A stretch of DNA of 15,702 bases. Origin: Enterospora canceri (lineage: Eukaryota > Microsporidia > Enterocytozoonidae). Made by a program: the position numbers and the translations under genes. Each line of letters opens with the position of its first letter. Positions within the stretch are counted from its first letter, which is position 1. Location of the stretch: the NCBI GenBank assembly GCA_002087915.1, contig LWDP01000043.1, positions 1-15,702 on the forward strand. Direction: 5' to 3'. Under the pieces are notes generated by a model that ran no database searches, was not told the DNA's origin, and worked only from the letters and a program-made list of their open reading frames with translations. Below are positions 6,523-13,337 of the stretch, piece by piece.

Positions 6523-6879
6523 ATGACCCAATTGAAATTCAGCAAACAGCACTTTCTGGCCACTCTCATGAGGCTGAATAGGTCAGAAACCACCCTAAAG
6601 AGCATTGCCAAGTACGTAGAACTGTTTGATGAGACAGCAGCAGTGCTAAATGGCATTGAGTACGCCCATGGTGCATCATCACTTCACTACAGGCTGACAC
6701 TCTTCTACCTCTGTTACGAACTGATCAAAATCACAACGAATCAGAAACTGAGGGAGTCAGTGACTGATTTCTGCACCAACTGGTTCAGGGTCTCATGTGA
6801 TGAGGCCGTCTCAGTCTGCTTCCTCGCCAAGGAGTATTCCCTACTTCATAAGGCATTCAAGCACAAGAATATCCTATAA
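6523..6879 (+). CDS. Small protein resembling a CTD-interacting domain (Rtt103/RPRD type)
   Basis: 118 aa, predicted all-helical. The pattern FSKQHFLATLMRLNRSE (6-22) near the N-terminus, a central LTLFYLCYELIK (59-70) and a closing KHKNIL (113-118) match the CID fold of Rtt103/RPRD proteins, whose hallmarks are F-x4-F-x2-L-x-L at the start, RKLxxLYLxNxxxQ in the middle and LxxRNIF at the end. CID proteins bind the phosphorylated C-terminal repeats of RNA polymerase II during termination. Here the protein is only the domain (normally about 130 aa of a larger protein), with no C-terminal extension. The resemblance comes from pattern reading, so the assignment is tentative. It precedes the membrane-protein gene by 64 bp on the same strand. 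Confidence 0.5.
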   Translation: MTQLKFSKQHFLATLMRLNRSETTLKSIAKYVELFDETAAVLNGIEYAHGASSLHYRLTLFYLCYELIKITTNQKLRESVTDFCTNWFRVSCDEAVSVCFLAKEYSLLHKAFKHKNIL

Positions 6880-6940
6880 ATTGGTCCAATTCCCCCTGTT
6901 TCATATTCTACTGGTTTATAGCAATTTTGATCAAATTTTG

Positions 6941-6943
6941 CCC
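6941..6943 (+). promoter_or_regulatory. CCC motif deciding the ATG at 6944
   Basis: CCC directly abuts ATG 6944. The frame is open back to a GTG at 6797 inside the preceding gene, but the first 49 codons of that longer reading are not used if the CCC rule holds. Confidence 0.6.
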
Positions 6944-8263
6944 ATGGAGGAGACCAAAATCAACGAGGTTGAAAAAAGAGAGATCGACACCAAGAACGAG
7001 TCGGAGAGCAGAGAACTGGCCACGAAGAAGAGGAGAATCACCCTTGGGATTCTCATCAAACCAGCCATCTTCTCACTCATTTTCCTGGGAATACTCTCAT
7101 TCGTCCTAGGCGGATTCGTATTCACCAGCTTCGAACACGCCTCATTTTATTTCAATGCTCTACGATCGTACGAGGACAGAGACATGTCAAAGGTGGGCTA
7201 TACGACGATGGACGCGTATAAATCGACACTCTACAAGGACAAGGAGATGCGATACTTCGACCAGGTGCAGCCTGGGACACTGAAGCAGACGAACTCAATG
7301 CATGGATCCTGGTACATTCTGCCGTATCCAGAGGCATTTCCGATACAAAACAAGCTGCAATTCAGGGCGTACAAGTCGGACGAGATGGTCAAGCTGGACG
7401 TGGCACACGCAGAAAACAGGTTTAAAATACTCAAAAATATGGACAAGAAGAAGTTCCATTCGTGGATTGTGGATCAGCCTGTGACCAAAATAAAGCCATT
7501 TGGGACACTCTCATCGGCAGATCTGCAGTCTTCGATTGCTGAACTGGATCCATGGGTATCTGAGCTGGTGAATTTGGCCCAGAAAGTCATAAAGGAATTC
7601 TCTCAAAAATACAGGACGAGTAACTTCAATAGCGAGACAGACCAGGAGTACTACGTGAAGATGAACGATAAGAAAGAGATTGAACTATCTTCTGAGCTAG
7701 AAAAGGGCATTTTAGCTATTTTAGAGAAACTGCCACATGATAGCAAATTGGCCAATAATGGAAAGGATAAAGTTACAATAGAACATGTCAAGGGGTGGTT
7801 CAAGCGACTTGGATACGCGAATCCAACTTTGGTTGACTCGGTCGTCTTAGGCAGAGTCTACTTCTGGGCAGCAATCCACTCATTGGAGGTGAAAGAGGAT
7901 GAATTCGAAAAGAAGGTGGAAGACTTCAAGAAGAAGGTGGAGGCCAAGAAGGAGGCAGAGAAGAGCTTCAGGGAGCAGAACAAGAACGCAAAGGACGAAG
8001 ACGTGGCAAAGGCGATGGAGAAGTTTGCTGAGGAAATTGGGTTTATGCGCACCATGTTCATTTACAGGGGAATTAGTACGATATTCTCTCACCTGTTTCT
8101 GTCTAAGAAGAGGACGCAGTACCAGAAGTTCCCATTCAACAAGCAGGGCGACTCACGGAATGTCTTCTCGCGCTTCTTTGGAATTGCCCCAAGCAACGAG
8201 TCGTCAAAGAAGATCGCCCAAATTCTCGAGGCTATGACTGGCGAAGAGTACCCTGCTAAATAA
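6944..8263 (+). CDS. Type II membrane protein of unknown function
   Basis: 439 aa. The N-terminal 33 residues are charged and end in a KKRR patch (28-31). One hydrophobic segment (about 38-60) follows, then a large soluble part. With the positive patch on the N-terminal side, a cytosolic N-terminus and lumenal or exterior C-terminus is expected. Around 120-130 is an aromatic GSWYILPYPEAFP segment, and residues 313-362 are a Lys/Glu-rich coiled coil. The C-terminal part (365-439) is basic and aromatic, with FFGIAP at 411-416. Cysteine is absent from the whole chain, which is odd for a lumenal protein. I do not recognise the family. The gene is forward, convergent with the next gene across 11 bp. 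It could be a lineage-specific ER or spore-membrane protein. Confidence 0.68.
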   Translation: MEETKINEVEKREIDTKNESESRELATKKRRITLGILIKPAIFSLIFLGILSFVLGGFVFTSFEHASFYFNALRSYEDRDMSKVGYTTMDAYKSTLYKDKEMRYFDQVQPGTLKQTNSMHGSWYILPYPEAFPIQNKLQFRAYKSDEMVKLDVAHAENRFKILKNMDKKKFHSWIVDQPVTKIKPFGTLSSADLQSSIAELDPWVSELVNLAQKVIKEFSQKYRTSNFNSETDQEYYVKMNDKKEIELSSELEKGILAILEKLPHDSKLANNGKDKVTIEHVKGWFKRLGYANPTLVDSVVLGRVYFWAAIHSLEVKEDEFEKKVEDFKKKVEAKKEAEKSFREQNKNAKDEDVAKAMEKFAEEIGFMRTMFIYRGISTIFSHLFLSKKRTQYQKFPFNKQGDSRNVFSRFFGIAPSNESSKKIAQILEAMTGEEYPAK

Positions 8264-8274
8264 ACAGCACCAAC

Positions 8275-8952
8275 TTAGACGTAGGTGACCACACAAGTCA
8301 CATTCTTCCCACTTGTTCCCCTGCTTATCATCAGATACCTCTCAAACAGCCCCACAACCACGTCTCCATCAAAGACCCTTGTTTCGCGTACTTCTTCAAG
8401 CATCCTAATGCTCTTCAACCTGATTTGGACTTCGTCTACCACGTTATCCTCTAGAACTAGCACTCCCACCGTTCTCTTAATTCGCACCATTTCACTTGAT
8501 TCAATCACCAAATTCCTCTCTCTTTTCCTGTACTTGATCAGCACTTTCTGGTTGTTGAATTGTAGTCTATTTCTGTACTCTTGTAACTTAAAGAGCACCA
8601 ATATCTTGCTATTGCCCTGTACTCTCTCACTATTCACCATATTATACCGTATGTCTCTATCGTACTCCACATTCATCCCATTGCTACTCTCATTGTACTT
8701 GTATTTTATACTGTTTTCTCCTACTACAAATTCATCAGCGTGTTTCACCATTTCAATCAGGTCACCTGTCTTCATTTCTAGCCTTCTTCCACCAGTCTCA
8801 TACAGTACTCTATGACTCAATTCAACCCTGATTGATTCTGTTCCAATTCGATACTCCTCTACAAACACCCTTCTGGCTCCTATCTTACTCAACCATTCCA
8901 GTATCTCAAGTATTTCGTACTTATTTTCTACTGAAATACGAATCAGACTCAT
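8275..8952 (-). CDS. Possible sliding-clamp-fold protein (PCNA / 9-1-1 Rad1-Hus1 type), tentative
   Basis: 225 aa, slightly short for a clamp (about 260-280). Two halves of similar style can be seen. The first has ISVENKYEILEILEWLSKIG (6-25), a GTESIRVELSHRVLY strand pair (37-51) and EMKTGDLIEMVKHADE (59-74), which resembles the PCNA helix motif NLTSMSKILKCAGNED. The second has DEVQIRLKSIRMLEEVRE (173-190) and a closing VTCVVTYV (218-225), resembling the C-terminal strands of PCNA and Rad1 (LRYLNFF ... VEYKIAD). No PIP-pocket or interdomain connector motif can be confirmed, and the canonical PCNA sequence is clearly absent. If the fold is right, it would be a 9-1-1 checkpoint clamp subunit. 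It diverges from AC40 with only 11 bp between the ATGs and without a CCC motif. Confidence 0.42.
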   Translation of the reverse strand: MSLIRISVENKYEILEILEWLSKIGARRVFVEEYRIGTESIRVELSHRVLYETGGRRLEMKTGDLIEMVKHADEFVVGENSIKYKYNESSNGMNVEYDRDIRYNMVNSERVQGNSKILVLFKLQEYRNRLQFNNQKVLIKYRKRERNLVIESSEMVRIKRTVGVLVLEDNVVDEVQIRLKSIRMLEEVRETRVFDGDVVVGLFERYLMISRGTSGKNVTCVVTYV

Positions 8953-8963
8953 TCTGGTAAAAT

Positions 8964-9800
8964 ATGAAATATTTTGTCCAGATGGCTGAACAGATTTACA
9001 AGGAAGACGGAATAGAATTCAGGGACTGTGGAGAGAGGAAGACTGGGATAGAGGAGTTTCTGGGGAGCATGGAATACACCAAGGTGTCTGAGACAGGGAC
9101 TGAGCTGGAATTTGATCTAGTGAACTGTAAAGCACCACTAGCAAATGCTCTGCGTCGAATAATGCTGGCTGAGATCAGAACAGTCGCATTTCATGACGTA
9201 ACAGTCAGCGTGAATGATTCAATATTCCCAGATGAGTACGTGGCACACAGAATTGGATTAGTTTGCATAAAGAGTGAAGAGAAAGAAATTGTGGCAAAAT
9301 TGGATGTATCAAATAGGACGAAAGAGAACATGGATGTGATGAGTGATGACATTGTGTGTGATGGACTGGTGATAAAGAGTGGAATACTGCTCTGTAGGCT
9401 GGCACCTGGGCAGAGTATCAAGATGGAAATGGGAATTGGAGGAGGTCGAGGAAGAGAGCACGCCAAATGGTCTCCAGTGAGCATGTGCAGCTACAGGCTG
9501 ATGCCAAGGCTTGTTTTAAGACGAGAATTCAGGGAAGAAGAGGCAAAGAAGCTTCAGGGATGCTGTTCCAAAGGAGTCATAAAAATAGTGAAGAAAAAGG
9601 CTGTTGTGGTTGAGCCAAGGAAGGAGACGATGAGCAGGGAGGTTGTGAGGGTGTTTGGAGACGATGTGGAGCTCTCTCGCGTTGAAGATCACTTCTGTTT
9701 TAGGGTAGAGGGAATTATGGAGAATGGGATTGAGATACTGAAACAGGGAATTAGTGAAATGAGAAATAAAAGCAGAAGAATATTGCATGAAATTGAATAA
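8964..9800 (+). CDS. RPC40: RNA polymerase I and III subunit AC40 (RPAC1)
   Basis: 278 aa, shorter than the usual ~335. This alpha-like subunit pairs with AC19 and nucleates assembly of RNA polymerases I and III. The signature LVNCKAPLANALRRIMLAEI (52-71) is the alpha-motif. It is followed by VNDSIFPDEYVAHRIGL (83-99), the AC40-type HAKWSPVSMCSYRLMPRL (166-183), and a C-terminal dimerisation helix FRVEGIMENGIEILKQGI (246-263). SYRLMP after HAKWSPV favours AC40 over the Pol II paralogue Rpb3. The Cys-rich or ferredoxin-like insertion seen in some archaeal relatives is absent. An alternative start is M7 (8982). The stop codon overlaps an AATAAA. It diverges from the clamp-like gene and is convergent with the small gene at 9876-10289. 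Confidence 0.93.
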   Translation: MKYFVQMAEQIYKEDGIEFRDCGERKTGIEEFLGSMEYTKVSETGTELEFDLVNCKAPLANALRRIMLAEIRTVAFHDVTVSVNDSIFPDEYVAHRIGLVCIKSEEKEIVAKLDVSNRTKENMDVMSDDIVCDGLVIKSGILLCRLAPGQSIKMEMGIGGGRGREHAKWSPVSMCSYRLMPRLVLRREFREEEAKKLQGCCSKGVIKIVKKKAVVVEPRKETMSREVVRVFGDDVELSRVEDHFCFRVEGIMENGIEILKQGISEMRNKSRRILHEIE

Positions 9801-9875
9801 AAGTAAATATATTCAGTATTGCCCTATAGCAAGAGAGCCTAATTAGTAAGAATTCATATACCGTGGTAAGGGAGC

Positions 9876-10289
9876 CTATACGACCGTGTCGAACTCCTTG
9901 AGGAACTTCTCGAACTCCTCCTTCACATTGGCGTCCTTCTGGTGAACGATGAAGTTCCCATTTGAAAGCTGATTGGACTGGCCACCAGTGTAAATGAAGA
10001 AGGTTGGTTTGTTTGTTGTGACTGGGACATCGTGTTCACTCAGAACCACCACACCAAGACACGCCTTGGTGTGCAGCTCCTCTACGTTTGGATCGTCTAC
10101 TGCCTGACTCAGGCAGCTGAACAGAACCAGCTCCCCGTTCACCATGGCCTTGAATTCCTGGTAGACGTCGTCCTTGATGGTGATGCCAAACTGCTCCAGA
10201 AACCACTTCTTCTCTTTGTCAGGGCCAATGATGAAAACAGGCTTCTTGGGTGGTTCACCACAACAGTTGCACATTTGAAAGAAAGACAT
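9876..10289 (-). CDS. Small protein resembling a degenerate Arf-like GTPase
   Basis: 137 aa from the ATG at 10289. A longer reading begins with GTG at 10334, but CCCCC lies one base before 10289 and fixes the start. The N-terminus MSFFQMCNCC (C7, C9, C10) suits palmitoylation. KKPVFIIGPDKEKKWFLEQF (15-34) has the strand-loop-helix shape of the Arf P-loop region (normally ILGLDGAGKTT), but the Gly and Lys-Thr/Ser needed for nucleotide binding are missing. ELVLFSCLSQ (53-62) sits where WDxGGQ would be, and LGVVVLSEHDV (78-88) where the DAVIYVVDSADR strand would be. PTFFIYTGGQSN (95-106) replaces the NKxD region. If related, it is shortened and nucleotide-free, possibly a membrane-bound scaffold. 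The link is by pattern only. It could equally be an unrelated lineage-specific protein. Confidence 0.5.
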   Translation of the reverse strand: MSFFQMCNCCGEPPKKPVFIIGPDKEKKWFLEQFGITIKDDVYQEFKAMVNGELVLFSCLSQAVDDPNVEELHTKACLGVVVLSEHDVPVTTNKPTFFIYTGGQSNQLSNGNFIVHQKDANVKEEFEKFLKEFDTVV

Positions 10290-10290
10290 T

Positions 10291-10295
10291 GGGGG
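10291..10295 (-). promoter_or_regulatory. CCCCC start-proximal motif (minus strand)
   Basis: Read on the minus strand, CCCCC is followed by A and the ATG at 10289. It decides between this start and the GTG at 10334. Confidence 0.6.
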
Positions 10296-10343
10296 TAAAA
10301 AGAGAGAAACTAAAGCATTTTCAATATGATGCACATGAATAGG

Positions 10344-10661
10344 CTACTTGTAATTTATACAGTACAATAGAAGCAGTAGAAAGAGAAATGGGACTAGAGA
10401 GAGCAATACAAGGCCAATTGCGGGACTATGAGTGTTGGATGAGTCAGGTTGATTAGTAGGATAGTCAGGTTGATTAGTAGGGTAGTTAGACTGTGCTGTT
10501 TTATCACTCTGAATGACCAAAGAAGATTCAATTGATTCAGTTGAGCAATTTGAATCAAATACATCACTGATATTCAATTCAGAGACAGATGAATCAGATG
10601 AGATGTCAGATATTATTGTGAAGCTATCAGTCAGCATGATGAGTCTTAGGTGTACAAACAT
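10344..10661 (-). CDS. Small Ser/Asp-rich membrane protein with C-terminal anchor and heptapeptide repeat
   Basis: 105 aa from the ATG at 10661. The frame extends to a TTG at 10670, but CCC two bases upstream of 10661 supports the ATG. The N-terminal half is rich in Ser, Asp, Glu and Ile. Residues 60-73 are two copies of YPTNQPD. Residues 82-100 form a Leu-rich membrane segment, with only CINYK after it. The protein is probably C-terminally anchored with a flexible N-terminal domain; a short hydrophobic patch near residues 4-10 is too weak to call a signal peptide. No family is recognised. The repeat and Ser/Thr content would suit a surface or sporoplasm membrane protein with O-linked sugars, which is inference. 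It is separated by 54 bp from the co-directional small gene downstream of it. Confidence 0.55.
   Translation of the reverse strand: MFVHLRLIMLTDSFTIISDISSDSSVSELNISDVFDSNCSTESIESSLVIQSDKTAQSNYPTNQPDYPTNQPDSSNTHSPAIGLVLLSLVPFLFLLLLLYCINYK
10443..10484. repeat. 21-bp in-frame tandem repeat
   Basis: Two copies (10443-10463 and 10464-10484) differ at one base and encode the YPTNQPD heptapeptide twice on the minus strand. The 21-bp unit keeps the frame, so copy-number changes would be tolerated. Confidence 0.85.
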
Positions 10662-10663
10662 AT

Positions 10664-10666
10664 GGG
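10664..10666 (-). promoter_or_regulatory. CCC motif (minus strand) deciding the ATG at 10661
   Basis: On the minus strand CCC is followed by AT and then ATG. It favours the ATG at 10661 over the upstream TTG and the later Met at 10637. Confidence 0.5.
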
Positions 10667-10836
10667 TCAATCAACATTATTGATAAGCGATTTAAGTTTA
10701 TTCTGATATGTATCAAAATATCAATTTGATGTGATATGTGAGTATGTGAAGGTGAATGAGAACAAATTGAAATATATTGGCTTAGTTAATGTGCTAATGA
10801 ATGCATAAACCAGTTTAACCTTAATTTACAAATTAA

Positions 10837-10840
10837 CCCC
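10837..10840 (+). promoter_or_regulatory. CCCC start-proximal motif
   Basis: CCCC lies two bases before the ATG at 10843, preceded by an AT-rich stretch (TTAATTTACAAATTAA). It fixes the start of the Apc1-like gene. Confidence 0.55.
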
Positions 10841-10842
10841 AA

Positions 10843-13311
10843 ATGACAGAAGAAGAGACAGCAAACAAAGTAAACTGTGCTGAGAAGTACACGAGAATGA
10901 GATATAAGGGTGATATCATTCTATACAACAGGTATGGCGTAATATACAACAAGAGACACGTGTCAATAGCATGCAGCAAAGTGGTGGCTTCTAAGGATGG
11001 CATATACATAAATGTGGAAAATGTAGTACACAAAACGAGAGACTTCAAGACGTATTCCAAGGTGGGAAATGGTGAACTACTTGGAGTGAGACGAAATATC
11101 GTATACTATTCGACGAAAGAGAGTGTGGAATCAGAAAATGAGGTATTGTTGAATTCACAGGTTGAAATGGGAAATTATGGTAAAACAAGCTTAAACAGAG
11201 TATTCAACTACGTTGTAAGAAACACAGGGAATGAAAATGAGATACAAATCAAAACAAGTAGATTGCACTGGTACAGGAACAAACTGGTTGCAATTGGAGA
11301 ATACACGGTGACATTCATGAATGTGATAAGTGGTGAAGCAGAGTGTATTGATCTGGATGAGATTGTTGGATATGAATTCGTGAAGAACATTAAGGAATTC
11401 CTTATGGTTGATACACTGTGTGAGACAGTCTATTTCTATGGTAAACACATGGTGAAGAACATTCAGAACATCAAAGATGAGAATTGGATGAGTGATTTGG
11501 AGAAGACCGTGACAAAGGGACACAAAAATGAGATCATAGGGAAAATAGAAAACAGGGATTATGCAATAAGTGAGGTGTTGCAGAATAGTGGAATGGGGCT
11601 GTATCGAAGCCATAAGAAGTATTCACTTAGTGTAAATAAGCCATGGACACCAACAGAGACAAATTATAGGTATTTGAGAAGCATCAAAAGCAATAAGAAT
11701 CTGGCGTACAGAATAATCCATGGCAAACCAAGTAGAAAGAGTAGGGTAGACAAGGAGTGTGAGAGAATACTGGCAGAATACGACATCAAGATACCAACGG
11801 ACATAAATGACGACGATATGATCAGAAACAAGGCATATTACAGGCGCATTATGAGCAAAATGATTCAGTTTATTTTCGCAAAGAAGGAGACAATTAAGCT
11901 TAAAACAAACAAACAAAATCCATTTATTTCTGAGAAGCATAAACCCACTCAAACCAATACGCTACCAAACATCAACAGTCAGCCAATTGAAATAGAACAT
12001 AGTGATCGGTTTCTACTTGGAATGTGCCTAGCAGACAAGAAGATCTCCTGCCTTGAGACACAGGCATTCAAAATGGGACAGATATTCATAAGTGCAGTAG
12101 CACAAGGCATAGATGCCAACATGGCCAACAAACTACTGAAATACAACACGAAAGAGAGTATTTTGGCAGCAAGTGCTGTAGATCGCAAACTTCTGAACAT
12201 CAATTCGTTCCTAAACAAAGATCTCCTTATGCAGAGAGATGAACCTGATAGTGTTCGTGAAATGTTTCTGATCACTGCCCTTGGAATCCACAATTTCAAC
12301 AGCAACGACTGTAATGTAATTCGTACACTGAACGACCTACTGAATCGCAAAACCACCTTTCTGACACGTGAATCAATATCACTTGCCTACATTCTTGTCA
12401 CCAACAAATATTACAACAGATATAAGGAATATGATGATACGCTTGTAGCAGTCATTATGGACATAGGTCAAGTAGTAGACACTGGTGAATTAGTAGACCA
12501 GAAATTCATCTGTCTAAGAAGCCTGATTGATTACAATTGTAGAGAATCTAAGTTCGATAGAGAGGCCACTATCTTCTACAAATTACTTCTAGGGAAAATA
12601 ACAGGCAGTAATTCAGTCAATAACGATAACCGAAATATTTTATTGAATCAGGCAGCCACCTCATTTGGAAATGGTATTATGAATAAGACTGATCAAATTG
12701 ATCAAATGTTTCAGGAATTCAACGAATTGGATGAATTGGCTGCAACTGACGCTAATAAGGTCAAGGGAATCAATACAGCCAAAATATACGTAATAGTTGG
12801 TCTCACAATTATGATATCACGAAACAGCTCACTTTGCACCAAACACAGATTCAAATTGATCAGAATTGTACGCCGTGAAATACTGAAAACCAAGGAACTC
12901 AAAGAACTCCAAAGCTACCGCACCAAACACAAATCAGAATTAGAAACAGTCTACTGGTACGGATACAGAAATGGAATATTTCTGAATATCTGCCTGAATA
13001 TGCTACTGAATCATCAGAAGATTGGGCTCCCTGAGAATCAGTCAGAAGAATCCATTCGTTCCACTATCAAGGTGCTTATTGCCGTCTTCTGGTACAATGG
13101 AAATGATCACACTGCATTCTGTACCACTGATCTCTACAAGGTGCTTCTCAGTCGAATTATGATCGATAAGAAGTTCACCCCATGCAACTACGTTGATGAA
13201 TACAACTGTCTGAGCCACACTGATCGCATATTCGTTAGTAGAATTCTGAGTGAGTTCTATTTTGAATCAGAATCCCCAAATGAGGAAATCATTCGCAGAA
13301 TTCTCAGGTGA
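10843..13311 (+). CDS. Apc1-like subunit of the anaphase-promoting complex (reduced)
   Basis: 822 aa, less than half of animal Apc1 (about 1940). Apc1 is the scaffold of the APC/C ubiquitin ligase that triggers anaphase. The N-terminal ~260 residues are strand-rich, in the position of the Apc1 beta-propeller. Residues 388-720 show the Apc1 helical-repeat pattern: FLLGMCLADK (390-399), a run ending in VREMFLITALGIHNFN (471-486), LNDLLNRKTTFLTRESISLA (496-515), comparable to Apc1 'EVLLAEIG...CTDRESYSLAAG', then FICLRSL and IYVIVGLTIMISRNSSL at the positions of Apc1 'FLLLRTL' and 'YIIAGACLSLG'. The long disordered loops of other Apc1 proteins are missing. The alternative is a proteasome Rpn1/Rpn2-type PC-repeat protein, which fits less well around TRESISLA. 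Tfb2 follows 26 bp downstream on the same strand. Confidence 0.62.
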   Translation: MTEEETANKVNCAEKYTRMRYKGDIILYNRYGVIYNKRHVSIACSKVVASKDGIYINVENVVHKTRDFKTYSKVGNGELLGVRRNIVYYSTKESVESENEVLLNSQVEMGNYGKTSLNRVFNYVVRNTGNENEIQIKTSRLHWYRNKLVAIGEYTVTFMNVISGEAECIDLDEIVGYEFVKNIKEFLMVDTLCETVYFYGKHMVKNIQNIKDENWMSDLEKTVTKGHKNEIIGKIENRDYAISEVLQNSGMGLYRSHKKYSLSVNKPWTPTETNYRYLRSIKSNKNLAYRIIHGKPSRKSRVDKECERILAEYDIKIPTDINDDDMIRNKAYYRRIMSKMIQFIFAKKETIKLKTNKQNPFISEKHKPTQTNTLPNINSQPIEIEHSDRFLLGMCLADKKISCLETQAFKMGQIFISAVAQGIDANMANKLLKYNTKESILAASAVDRKLLNINSFLNKDLLMQRDEPDSVREMFLITALGIHNFNSNDCNVIRTLNDLLNRKTTFLTRESISLAYILVTNKYYNRYKEYDDTLVAVIMDIGQVVDTGELVDQKFICLRSLIDYNCRESKFDREATIFYKLLLGKITGSNSVNNDNRNILLNQAATSFGNGIMNKTDQIDQMFQEFNELDELAATDANKVKGINTAKIYVIVGLTIMISRNSSLCTKHRFKLIRIVRREILKTKELKELQSYRTKHKSELETVYWYGYRNGIFLNICLNMLLNHQKIGLPENQSEESIRSTIKVLIAVFWYNGNDHTAFCTTDLYKVLLSRIMIDKKFTPCNYVDEYNCLSHTDRIFVSRILSEFYFESESPNEEIIRRILR

Positions 13312-13334
13312 CTCAGAAACAGGCGCATTTTTAG

Positions 13335-13337
13335 CCC
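13335..13337 (+). promoter_or_regulatory. CCC motif abutting the Tfb2 ATG
   Basis: CCC directly precedes ATG 13338, with a T-run and TTTTTAG just upstream. The whole intergenic space to the Apc1-like gene is 26 bp. Confidence 0.55.

Noticed and set aside
6797..6943. N-terminal extension of the type II membrane protein
   Set aside because: It begins with GTG inside the CID-like gene, and CCC-ATG at 6944 is a far better start.
8964..9800. RNA polymerase II subunit Rpb3
   Set aside because: The HAKWSPVSMCSYRLMP block and the spacing around NALRRIMLAEIRTVA fit AC40 better. Rpb3 continues differently after HAKWSP.
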